Assembly: GCA_030813035.1 (NCBI GenBank)
Contig: JAUSTV010000007.1
Source of the DNA: Bacillus_BA fengqiuensis
Lineage (GTDB): Bacteria > Bacillota > Bacilli > Bacillales > Bacillaceae_H
Length of the DNA: 64,000 nt
Reading direction: 5' to 3' (one strand)
The position numbers and the translations under genes were made by a program. Position 1 is the stretch's first letter, and every line of letters begins with the position of its first letter. Of this stretch, positions 8,430-15,574 are shown one piece after another. The notes under the pieces are model-generated. The model was given only the letters and a program-made list of their open reading frames with translations. It did no database searches and was not told where the DNA came from.

Positions 8430-8816
8430 ATGAGATTGCTTCAGAAGGTTATTGTTAAACAAATATTGACGGAAAAAAGTAAAAAAGATTTATATCTTCG
8501 TTTTCAACACCAAAAAGAACAGCTGCAAAAAGAAATTGAACAATTGCGGTTTCAAATGAAGAAGATAGAGAAAAATAAAAAATGGTCATCTTCTTTGCTG
8601 GAAGGGCGTTTTGAAAAAGAGCAGGAGAGCCGACTTGAGAAAATCCGGATTTTAGATTTTCAAATAGATCAATTGGATATGCTTCCTGTTGGCAGTGAGT
8701 TAATGGAGAAAGAAATGGAAGGCGTCGTGGAAGTGGCGGTAGGAGACCGCTGGGAAGATGTCAGCCAAACGAAAACCATTCTTATTAAGGATGGAATCAT
8801 TGTGAATATTCGTTAG
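8430..8816 (+). CDS. ylqD: Conserved YlqD family protein
   Basis: Conserved Bacillaceae protein of unknown function found between khpA and rimM. The 128 residues begin MRLLQKVIVKQILTEKSK, followed by a charged coiled-coil stretch (about residues 20-80) and a compact C-terminal part with a GDRWEDV motif. A longer frame from 8352 is open, but GGGGGGAG at 8417-8424 places the start at the ATG at 8430, which matches the B. subtilis protein length. The context suggests a link to ribosome maturation, which is inference only. Confidence 0.9.
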   Translation: MRLLQKVIVKQILTEKSKKDLYLRFQHQKEQLQKEIEQLRFQMKKIEKNKKWSSSLLEGRFEKEQESRLEKIRILDFQIDQLDMLPVGSELMEKEMEGVVEVAVGDRWEDVSQTKTILIKDGIIVNIR

Positions 8817-8829
8817 AGGTGGATTATAG

Positions 8830-9348
8830 ATGGAAAAATGGTTTAATGTAGGCAAAATTGTCAACACACATGGTGTGCGGGGGGAAGTTCGCGTTATTTC
8901 TAAAACCGACTTTGCTGAGGAACGCTATACACCAGGAAACAAACTATACATATTTAAAGAACGAGATACAGAGCCTTTAGAAGTTACTGTGGCAAGTCAT
9001 AGACAACATAAATCATTCGACTTATTAACGTTTGAAGGCTATCACAATATCAATGAAGTAGAACAGTTCAAGGATAGCCTCATAAAAATCCCGGAAAGCC
9101 AGTTAGAGGAACTGGAAGAAGGGGAGTTTTACTATCATGAAATTATCGGCTGTTCCGTTGCCACTGAAGAAGGAGAAGAGGTGGGTAAAATCAAAGAAAT
9201 TTTATCCCCTGGTGCCAACGATGTATGGGTTATCCAGCGAAAGAGCGGAAAAGACTTGCTGATTCCATATATTGAAGAAGTGGTGAAGGAAATCGATATA
9301 GAAAACAAACAAGTGAAAATCCGTGTAATGGAAGGGCTATTGGACTGA
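8830..9348 (+). CDS. rimM: Ribosome maturation factor RimM
   Basis: Factor for maturation of the 30S head, acting on 16S rRNA and S19. The 172 residues have an N-terminal RimM domain (MEKWFNVGKIVNTHGVRGEV) and a C-terminal PRC-barrel domain (EGEEVGKIKEILSPGANDVW). AGAGGTGG at the end of ylqD precedes the ATG. Its stop codon overlaps the trmD start by one base, indicating coupled translation. Confidence 0.97.
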   Translation: MEKWFNVGKIVNTHGVRGEVRVISKTDFAEERYTPGNKLYIFKERDTEPLEVTVASHRQHKSFDLLTFEGYHNINEVEQFKDSLIKIPESQLEELEEGEFYYHEIIGCSVATEEGEEVGKIKEILSPGANDVWVIQRKSGKDLLIPYIEEVVKEIDIENKQVKIRVMEGLLD

Positions 9349-10091
9349 TGAAAATTGATGTGCTATCTTTATTTCCTTCAATGTTTGCAGGAGTACTGGG
9401 AGAGTCCATTCTAAAAAAAGCGCAAGAAAAGGCGGCAGTAGAATTCAATGTCGTCAACTTCCGTGATTATGCGGATAATAAGCACAAGACGGTCGATGAT
9501 TATCCTTATGGCGGTGGAGCTGGTATGGTGTTAAAACCGCAGCCCATTTTTGATGCAGTAGCTGATTTAAAAAAGAGCTCGAATAAAGCAAGAGTCATTT
9601 TGCTTTGTCCTCAAGGGGAGCGATATACGCAAAAGAAAGCGGAAGAGCTGGCGGCAGAAGAACACCTTATCTTCATTTGCGGCCATTACGAAGGATACGA
9701 CGAACGAATTCGAGAGCATGTGGTCACAGATGAGATATCGATCGGGGATTTCGTATTGACTGGAGGCGAGCTTGGAGCGATGGTCGTGATTGACAGCGTA
9801 GTACGTCTGCTTCCTGATGTGTTAGGGAACAAATCTTCGGCTCTTCATGATTCCCACAGTACAGGCCTATTGGAGCATCCTCAATACACGAGGCCGGCCG
9901 ATTTTCGAGGGATGAAGGTGCCGGATATTTTGCTCTCGGGCGATCATAAAAAAGTTGACGAATGGCGCGAACGGGAATCCTTGAAGCGCACGTTTACACG
10001 TCGTCCCGATATGTTGGAACTGTTAGAACTGAACGATAAACAGCGCAAATGGCTTAAGGAATTTAAAAAAGAGGATGAATCGAAAGGGTGA
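9348..10091 (+). CDS. trmD: tRNA (guanine-37-N1)-methyltransferase TrmD
   Basis: SPOUT-family methyltransferase that makes m1G37 in tRNA and prevents +1 frameshifting. The 247 residues begin MKIDVLSLFPSMF and include the knot region motifs CGHYEGYDERI and ISIGDFVLTGGELGAM. The last 20 coding bases (10071-10090) form one arm of a perfect inverted repeat with the downstream spacer, so the C-terminal residues DESKG are encoded in the palindrome. The tail is a few residues longer than in B. subtilis (243), which could reflect that insertion. Confidence 0.97.
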   Translation: MKIDVLSLFPSMFAGVLGESILKKAQEKAAVEFNVVNFRDYADNKHKTVDDYPYGGGAGMVLKPQPIFDAVADLKKSSNKARVILLCPQGERYTQKKAEELAAEEHLIFICGHYEGYDERIREHVVTDEISIGDFVLTGGELGAMVVIDSVVRLLPDVLGNKSSALHDSHSTGLLEHPQYTRPADFRGMKVPDILLSGDHKKVDEWRERESLKRTFTRRPDMLELLELNDKQRKWLKEFKKEDESKG

Positions 10092-10115
10092 AAAACACCC
10101 TTTCGATTCATCCTC
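10071..10115. repeat. 20-bp perfect inverted repeat over the trmD stop
   Basis: Arm 10071-10090 lies in trmD and pairs exactly with 10096-10115 around an AAAAA loop. No U-tract follows on the + strand. On the minus strand the hairpin is followed by TTTTTTAAAT (reverse of 10061-10070), so it resembles an intrinsic terminator in the antisense direction. Confidence 0.85.
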
Positions 10116-10178
10116 CTGACAGGCCCCGTCATGAAAAACCAATAAAATCAAGGGATTATGTGACGGGGCCTGTCAGGA
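10114..10178. repeat. 18-bp perfect inverted repeat in the trmD-rplS spacer
   Basis: TCCTGACAGGCCCCGTCA (10114-10131) pairs perfectly with 10161-10178 across a 29-base A/T-rich loop. It starts inside the preceding palindrome, so the two are back to back. AAAATCAGTTTTT follows. Confidence 0.85.
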
Positions 10179-10200
10179 AAAATCAGTTTTTGTGATTTAT

Positions 10201-10214
10201 CCCGCATTAACGGG
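10201..10214 (-). repeat. CCCGTTA mini-palindrome, copy 2
   Basis: CCCGCATTAACGGG on the + strand; its complement reads CCCGTTAATGCGGGATAAA. It is in the opposite orientation to the copies at 940 and 26770 and lies just upstream of the rplS promoter. Confidence 0.5.
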
Positions 10215-10255
10215 TATACATAGAAAGAAACTATTAAAAATTTTATTCGGGAATA

Positions 10256-10284
10256 TTGCATCTTTCTTTCGGTTATGATAAGAT
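10256..10284 (+). promoter_or_regulatory. SigA promoter of rplS
   Basis: TTGCAT (10256-10261), 17-base spacer, TAAGAT (10279-10284), leaving a leader of roughly 100 bases before rplS. Confidence 0.7.
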
Positions 10285-10289
10285 ATTCC

Positions 10290-10390
10290 TTGTGACTCGG
10301 GCAAGTTTTCTTCCTGATGTCGGTAAAACGATGTTCCGCTGTAATGACAAAGGTCTACATGAGCATCTGTGGGAGGAGTTGAATTAAACG
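10290..10390 (+). promoter_or_regulatory. rplS 5' leader, possible L19 autoregulatory element
   Basis: About 100 untranslated bases between the promoter and rplS. Low-GC Gram-positive bacteria often carry an L19 leader RNA at this position (Rfam L19_leader). I cannot fold or score it here, so the assignment rests on position. Confidence 0.35.
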
Positions 10391-10738
10391 ATGCAACAAT
10401 TAATTGCAGAAATCACAAAAGAACAATTAAGAACAGACCTTCCTGAGTTCCGTCCTGGTGACACTGTACGTGTACACGTAAAAGTTGTCGAGGGTACTCG
10501 CGAACGTATTCAGATCTTCGAAGGTGTTGTGATTAAGCGTCGTGGTGGTGGAATCAGCGAAACATTCACAGTTCGTAAGATTTCTTACGGTGTAGGTGTT
10601 GAGCGTACATTCCCGGTTCATACGCCAAAAATTGCGAAGTTAGAAGTAATTCGTCACGGTAAAGTACGTCGTGCGAAACTTTACTACTTACGTGAACTTC
10701 GTGGTAAAGCGGCACGTATTAAAGAGATTCGTCGATAA
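10391..10738 (+). CDS. rplS: Ribosomal protein bL19
   Basis: Large-subunit protein at the 30S-50S interface. The 115 residues match the B. subtilis length exactly and show the core motifs FRPGDTVRVHVKVVEGTRERIQ (split here: FRPGDTVRVHVKV, then EGTRERIQIFEGVVI) and a basic C terminus (GKAARIKEIRR). GGGAGGAG precedes the ATG. A promoter, a leader of about 100 bases and a strong terminator isolate it as its own unit. Confidence 0.98.
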   Translation: MQQLIAEITKEQLRTDLPEFRPGDTVRVHVKVVEGTRERIQIFEGVVIKRRGGGISETFTVRKISYGVGVERTFPVHTPKIAKLEVIRHGKVRRAKLYYLRELRGKAARIKEIRR

Positions 10739-10748
10739 TGATAAGAAG

Positions 10749-10777
10749 GGAGCTTGTTTAACACAAGCTCCTTTTTT
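10749..10777 (+). terminator. Intrinsic terminator of rplS
   Basis: GGAGCTTGT pairs with ACAAGCTCC around TTAAC, followed by six T. Canonical. Confidence 0.9.
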
Positions 10778-10797
10778 CAAATTATAATGAATGTAAG

Positions 10798-10826
10798 TTT
10801 AAAAAGTGATTTTCGTTGGTTACAAT
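10798..10826 (+). promoter_or_regulatory. Candidate promoter of lepB
   Basis: TTTAAA (10798-10803), 17-base spacer, TACAAT (10821-10826), 34 bases before the lepB start. Confidence 0.5.
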
Positions 10827-10860
10827 ATAGCTAGACTTCACAATGGTTGGGGGATTAAGG

Positions 10861-11415
10861 ATGGCCCGAGGAAAAAGCGAATTTTTTGAGTGGATTAAAG
10901 CAATAGTCATTGCCGTGTTATTGGCGACAGTCATTCGTTATTTTTTATTTGCGCCAATTGTGGTAGATGGTCTGTCGATGATGCCGACATTACATAATCA
11001 AAACCGGATGATTGTAAACAAATTTTCCTATAAAATTGGCGGACCGGAACGCTTTGATATTGTAGTGTTTCATGCCGAGGTAGATAAAGATTACATAAAG
11101 CGCGTCATCGGACTTCCTGGTGACCATATTGAGTATAAAAACGATGTGTTGTATATTAACGGAAAAGCGTATGATGAGCCGTATTTAGATGAGTATAAAC
11201 AACAGGTGATTGATGGACCGCTTACGGAAGACTTTAAATTAGAGGACATTCCCGGGGGACAAACAACGGTTCCGAAAGGGCATTTGTTTGTAATGGGGGA
11301 TAATCGCCGTTATAGTAAAGACAGCCGCCAAATTGGCTTTGTAAATATGGAAGAGGTATTAGGCGAGACCAGCCTTGTGTACTGGCCGATTTCAGAAGCG
11401 CGTCTTGCGGAGTGA
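10861..11415 (+). CDS. lepB: Type I signal peptidase
   Basis: Membrane serine-lysine protease that removes signal peptides from exported proteins. The 184 residues have one N-terminal membrane segment (about residues 11-30), catalytic Ser39 in the VDGLSMMPTL motif, catalytic Lys80 in DYIKRVIGLPGD and the GDNR box (VMGDNRRYSKDSRQIG). This is the P-type (Sip) form. TTGGGGG at 10847-10853 places the start at the ATG at 10861 rather than at 10843. B. subtilis 168 lacks a signal peptidase gene here, while several other bacilli have one between rplS and rbgA. Confidence 0.95.
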   Translation: MARGKSEFFEWIKAIVIAVLLATVIRYFLFAPIVVDGLSMMPTLHNQNRMIVNKFSYKIGGPERFDIVVFHAEVDKDYIKRVIGLPGDHIEYKNDVLYINGKAYDEPYLDEYKQQVIDGPLTEDFKLEDIPGGQTTVPKGHLFVMGDNRRYSKDSRQIGFVNMEEVLGETSLVYWPISEARLAE

Positions 11416-11439
11416 GTAGGATTTGGTATTTTTAATCAG

Positions 11440-11650
11440 ACCTCTCTATTCAAGGCGCTTGCGCTTTTCTTATTGTTTAGCTCCAGCGCCTAGCTCGTTG
11501 TGAAAAAGATGATTGCCCTCATAAGGCAAAAAGCGCCTTACGGGTCAATCCCTATTTTCTTGGGCCCACAGGATGTGGGTCATGCCGACGTTGCCACAGG
11601 ACGTGGCGTCATTAGTCGGCCTTCTTTGATCAAGGCGCTTGCGCTTTTCG
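11440..11650 (+). repeat. Dispersed structured repeat, copies B1 and B2
   Basis: The lepB-rbgA spacer holds two CAAGGCGCTTGCGCTTTTC cores (11451-11469 and 11631-11649). Between them lie CTCCAGCGCCTAGCTCG, an AAGGC/GCGCCTT stem near 11523-11540, and a nested structure: GCCGAC (11584-11589) with GTCGGC (11615-11620) enclosing GCCAC and GTGGC. This segment matches copy A at 8181-8242. The short open frame at 11500-11682 is a by-product of the repeat. Confidence 0.8.
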
Positions 11651-11678
11651 TGTGTAAAACTAAAGTAGGTGATGTGAA

Positions 11679-12557
11679 ATGACGATCCAATGGTTTCCGG
11701 GGCATATGGCCAAAGCAAGAAGGCAGGTAACGGAAAAACTTAAATTGATTGATATTGTGTATGAATTAGTGGATGCAAGAATTCCGCAATCATCAAGAAA
11801 CCCGATGATTGACGAAATTATTGCAAACAAACCGAGACTTGTTTTGTTGAACAAAGCGGACAAGGCAGATAAAGAAGCAACGGACAAATGGCTTCAATAC
11901 TTTAAGTCAAAAGGCATTCCTGCACTTGCTATCAATTCTCAAGAAGGACAGGGTATGAAAGAAATTGTATCTTCATCCAAGGTCATTTTAAAAGAGAAAT
12001 TTGAACGCATGCAGGCGAAAGGCATTAAAAACCCGCGTGCCATCCGAGCTATGATTGTGGGAATTCCCAATGCTGGAAAATCGACTTTAATTAATCGATT
12101 AGCCAACAAAAACATTGCAAAAACAGGTGATCGCCCAGGGGTTACTCAAGCACAGCAATGGATTAAAGTAGGAAAAGAATTAGAACTGCTCGATACACCT
12201 GGTATTTTATGGCCTAAATTTGAGGATGAAATGGTTGGGCTCAAGCTTGCAACGACGGGTGCAATTAAAGATACGATTTTAAATTTGCAGGATGTAGCTG
12301 TTTATGCCTTGCGCTTTTTGACGGCTCATTACCCGGAAAATCTAAAAAATCGATACGGTTTAACGGAAATTCCTGATGATATTGTAGAGCTTTTTGATGC
12401 AATCGGATCAAAAAGGGGCTGTATCATGTCAGGAGGCATGATTGATTATGATAAGACAGCTGAGCTGGTATTAAGGGAAATTCGTTCAGAAAAGCTTGGG
12501 CGCCTATCATTCGAACGTCCAGAAGATTATACAAAAGAAGAGGAGCCACACGCCTGA
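11679..12557 (+). CDS. rbgA: Ribosome biogenesis GTPase RbgA (YlqF)
   Basis: Circularly permuted GTPase essential for late 50S assembly. The 292 residues start MTIQWFPGHMAKARR and show G motifs in permuted order: G4 NKADKAD near residue 58, then G1 GIPNAGKSTLINRLA near 127 and G3 DTPG near 175, followed by the ANTAR-like C-terminal domain. TAGGTGATG precedes the ATG. It lies directly after the repeat block. Confidence 0.97.
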   Translation: MTIQWFPGHMAKARRQVTEKLKLIDIVYELVDARIPQSSRNPMIDEIIANKPRLVLLNKADKADKEATDKWLQYFKSKGIPALAINSQEGQGMKEIVSSSKVILKEKFERMQAKGIKNPRAIRAMIVGIPNAGKSTLINRLANKNIAKTGDRPGVTQAQQWIKVGKELELLDTPGILWPKFEDEMVGLKLATTGAIKDTILNLQDVAVYALRFLTAHYPENLKNRYGLTEIPDDIVELFDAIGSKRGCIMSGGMIDYDKTAELVLREIRSEKLGRLSFERPEDYTKEEEPHA

Positions 12558-12583
12558 CAGAGAGGCTGTTGGTTTATCTTCAC

Positions 12584-12643
12584 AAAAAGGACCTTTTACG
12601 TTAACTTGTTAATAGAACAAGTTGTTAACGGGAGGTCTTTTTT
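12584..12643 (+). terminator. Intrinsic terminator after rbgA
   Basis: AAAAAGGACCT and CGTTAACTTGTT pair with AACAA, GTTAACG and AGGTC, with an internal loop, ending in a T run at 12638-12643. Confidence 0.7.
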
Positions 12644-12758
12644 AGATTGTTTTTGAACCTGTCGCGTGTTTCTCGTTTGTTTCCTTGTCAGGGACGGGAA
12701 AAAACCTTCAGGCTTTGCCGGAACTGACCGATATTGACCATAGGGAAGAGTGAAAAAT

Positions 12759-13526
12759 ATGAAAAAATCGATTCAAGAAATTAAGCAGCAATTATCATAT
12801 GTTAAAACACCCGACGATCCATTTTTAAAAGAATGTGAACAAGATGAACGCAAGGGTGTACAAAAGCTGATAGCTCAAAAACGCAATTTTTTTGCAGAAC
12901 AAGATAAACTGAAGCAACAGTTTTACGATATGAAAAAATACGAAGAAGCACTTTACAATCAGGGCATTGAATACGTCGCCGGAGTGGACGAGGTAGGCAG
13001 AGGCCCTTTGGCGGGGCCTGTTGTCGCGGCGGCTGTCATTTTACCGAAAGGTTTCTATTTACCTGGTGTAACGGACTCAAAAAAATTAAGCGAATCAAAA
13101 CGGGAACAATTTTATGAAATCATTCAGAAAGAAGCTGTCTCTGTCGGTATTGGGATTGTGGAAGCAGCAATCATCGATGACATCAACATATATGAGGCGA
13201 CGAAAAAAGCGATGATGACAGCTCTTGCCAATCTTACGATTACTCCTGAACATGTGTTGATTGATGCTATGACGCTTCCTATTGCTATCCCTCAACAGTC
13301 CATCATCAAAGGAGATGCAAAGAGTATTTCCATTGCGGCAAGCTCGATTATTGCCAAAGTCACTCGTGACCGCATGATGAAAGAATTAGCGGAAAAGCAT
13401 CCGGCATACGGTTTTGAAAAGCATATGGGATATGGAACAAAGCTGCATTTAGAAGCCATTGAAAAGCATGGCGTATTGGCAGAACACCGAAAATCGTTCG
13501 CGCCGATTAAAAATATGATTGATTGA
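12759..13526 (+). CDS. rnhB: Ribonuclease HII
   Basis: Endonuclease that cuts the RNA strand of RNA-DNA hybrids, including single ribonucleotides in DNA. The 255 residues have a helical N-terminal extension typical of Firmicutes, then the catalytic core: GVDEVGRGPLAGPVV with the first acidic pair, LTDSKK-type VTDSKKLSESKR, and VLIDAM. A GTG at 12750 is in frame, but it abuts AGGGAAGAG (12743-12749); the ATG at 12759 is correctly spaced and gives the B. subtilis length. Confidence 0.96.
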   Translation: MKKSIQEIKQQLSYVKTPDDPFLKECEQDERKGVQKLIAQKRNFFAEQDKLKQQFYDMKKYEEALYNQGIEYVAGVDEVGRGPLAGPVVAAAVILPKGFYLPGVTDSKKLSESKREQFYEIIQKEAVSVGIGIVEAAIIDDINIYEATKKAMMTALANLTITPEHVLIDAMTLPIAIPQQSIIKGDAKSISIAASSIIAKVTRDRMMKELAEKHPAYGFEKHMGYGTKLHLEAIEKHGVLAEHRKSFAPIKNMID

Positions 13527-13557
13527 TTGTATGTATAGCAGGGGGAGGAGGATAGAC

Positions 13558-15267
13558 GTGAACATGGTGGTTTCTTCGATTGAAAAATTGTTTCATCATA
13601 CGAACATCCATCAAGGCAAAATAATGGATCTTAATCCCGGAGATGTCATCAAGGGAAAAGTGATGAAGCTTTTCCCGAATCAAACAGCTCTTGTTCAATT
13701 TAATGGCATGCCTTTAGTTGCACAGCTTCAAGCACCTCTTACGGCGAATACAGCCTATTGGTTCGAAGTCCAGACAAAATTGAACGGAAAATTACAATTG
13801 AAAGTAATGACCGGGCTGCAAGAGGTTCCCGAGCGCGGAGAAATGATAAATTCGCTTTTAAAAGAGCTGCATATATCTTCAACGAAAATGAATGAGAGAC
13901 TCCTCGCATCCTTACTGGAAAAAAATCTGCCCTTACCGAAAAATGATTTGCCCTCCATCTCCAATTGGCTTTCTTCCAGTACAACGGCAGATGTAGATAT
14001 ACTTACAGTTGAACAAATGATTAAAAGGAATTTGCCGTTGACAAAAGAAACGTTTCTATCAGCCCGATCGCTGTATGATGGTTCGTCTTTTACAAAACAG
14101 TTGCAAAACCTGCTTTCTGTTTTAGAGGGGGGTGAAACAGTAACACCAGAAAAAGCGCAATTAAAAGAGATGATTAGTCGTCTATTATTTCCTATGCAGC
14201 TTGAGAAGGGTACAACAGCTGTCAGGGAACTTGTCCAGCAATGGCTGACCTCCGTAAAAAAAGAAGAGCGCCATGCAGCTTTTTCTTTGCTGCAAAAGCT
14301 CTCAGTCCTTCCTCCTGAAGTAACGGAAGAGCAAGCCGTTAAGAAAATGGGACAGCAACTTCAGAGGCAAGCAATTGAAGGGGAGATGGGAAAAAATACA
14401 TTGTCAGATTCATTGGATGGCAATGAAATGAAAAAAAATGGTGTGTCTTTATCGCCGCGCTTTTCGCTGGAGAATCTGTTTACTCCTTTTCTTTCGAAAG
14501 AAGAATTTAAAGCACGCTTAGTCACGGCCGGAGATCAGCTTTTACAGTTTTCTGATTTAACGCAAGAAGAAAAGGCCGCTATAGATGGGATAAATTCTCT
14601 TAAGGGAGATTCGCGCTTGTTGCATGGAATGGAAGGAAAGGAGCTGGCCAAAGCTTTTAAGCTCATATTCCAGTCGCTTGGTTTGGAATACGAACGTGAG
14701 TTAAGCCAGTATGTGAAAAACGAAATCCATCCGTTAGGGAAAGAAAACTTTCATACGCTTAAAGCTTTGCTGCTTCAACTTCAACAATATAGTGCAGGCG
14801 AGGAGAGAGATCTCACTGACCAACTTATTCGTAAAATTACCGGATACCAGCTAGCGGCACGTGAGGATGGTCCTGTGACCAGTTTATATATGCAGCTGCC
14901 CATCTTATTGGGGAATACCCTGCGTGATGTAATGATTCAATGGGAAGGGCGACAAAAGCAAAATGGTGAAATCGATCCTAATTATTGTCATATTTTATTT
15001 TGTTTACAATTGGAGTACCTTAATGAAACCCTTGTGAATGTTGCGGTTCAAAACAGAGTAATCAACATCGGCATTATTAATGATCATCCCGAATTATCAA
15101 TGCTAATCAAAAAAATGGAACCGGGGTTGAAAGAAAGCTTGGCAGCCTTGAATTATCATTTATCTGATGTAAAGGTCATTGCCCCTGTCAATGAACAGCC
15201 ATTCTTAAAACAGACATCTGTTTATCGGCAGAACGGTCCATATGCAGGAGTCGATATTAAAATATGA
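13558..15267 (+). CDS. ylqG: YlqG, FliK-like orphan protein
   Basis: Poorly characterised protein encoded before ylqH. The 569 residues start MNMVVSSIEKLFHH (GTG at 13558, 7 bases after GGGGGAGGAGG); an upstream start at 13519 is less likely. The N-terminal part has a small beta-rich segment (GDVIKGKVMKLFPNQTALV). A long, low-conservation, Gln/Leu-rich middle follows. The C terminus (about residues 475-560) alternates hydrophobic strands and helices (CLQLEYLNETLVNVAVQNRV, then LSMLIKKMEPGLKESLAAL), resembling the FliK hook-length C-terminal domain. It overlaps ylqH by 4 bases. The FliK resemblance is my inference from the pattern. Confidence 0.8.
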   Translation: MNMVVSSIEKLFHHTNIHQGKIMDLNPGDVIKGKVMKLFPNQTALVQFNGMPLVAQLQAPLTANTAYWFEVQTKLNGKLQLKVMTGLQEVPERGEMINSLLKELHISSTKMNERLLASLLEKNLPLPKNDLPSISNWLSSSTTADVDILTVEQMIKRNLPLTKETFLSARSLYDGSSFTKQLQNLLSVLEGGETVTPEKAQLKEMISRLLFPMQLEKGTTAVRELVQQWLTSVKKEERHAAFSLLQKLSVLPPEVTEEQAVKKMGQQLQRQAIEGEMGKNTLSDSLDGNEMKKNGVSLSPRFSLENLFTPFLSKEEFKARLVTAGDQLLQFSDLTQEEKAAIDGINSLKGDSRLLHGMEGKELAKAFKLIFQSLGLEYERELSQYVKNEIHPLGKENFHTLKALLLQLQQYSAGEERDLTDQLIRKITGYQLAAREDGPVTSLYMQLPILLGNTLRDVMIQWEGRQKQNGEIDPNYCHILFCLQLEYLNETLVNVAVQNRVINIGIINDHPELSMLIKKMEPGLKESLAALNYHLSDVKVIAPVNEQPFLKQTSVYRQNGPYAGVDIKI

Positions 15268-15542
15268 ATGTAAAACAAGAAAGCAAGCAAGCTGTCGCTT
15301 TATCTTACGAGTCGGCGACAGACGATGCCCCAAAGGTGCTAGCGAAAGGAAAAGGATTTGTAGCCGAGCAAATTATTGAAAGAGCCCGTGATCATCAAAT
15401 TCCGATCCAAGAAGATGCGTCGCTTGTTGAATTACTGGGGCAGTTAACAATCAACGAGAAAATACCAGAAGAATTGTATCGGGCAGTTGCCGAAATTTTT
15501 GCCTTTGTTTATAGAATAGATCAACAGACTAATCAAAAATAA
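15264..15542 (+). CDS. ylqH: YlqH, FlhB C-terminal-domain-like protein (FlhX type)
   Basis: Stand-alone 92-residue protein resembling the cytoplasmic C-terminal fragment of the flagellar export gate protein FlhB. It can be compared directly with FlhB at 44334: FlhB has IPEEFFKAVAEILAYVYRI and YlqH has IPEELYRAVAEIFAFVYRI, with further matches upstream. It has no membrane segments and lacks the NPTH autocleavage motif, so it corresponds to the fragment left after FlhB cleavage. The start ATGA overlaps the ylqG stop by 4 bases, so the two are translationally coupled. It lies far from fla/che. Confidence 0.9.
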   Translation: MNVKQESKQAVALSYESATDDAPKVLAKGKGFVAEQIIERARDHQIPIQEDASLVELLGQLTINEKIPEELYRAVAEIFAFVYRIDQQTNQK

Positions 15543-15574
15543 AGTGAACTTAATAGAGAAAGAAGAGATGTATT

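Noticed and set aside
11500..11682. 60-codon open frame in the lepB-rbgA spacer
   Set aside because: It lies wholly in the repeat block and overlaps the rbgA start region; no homology visible.
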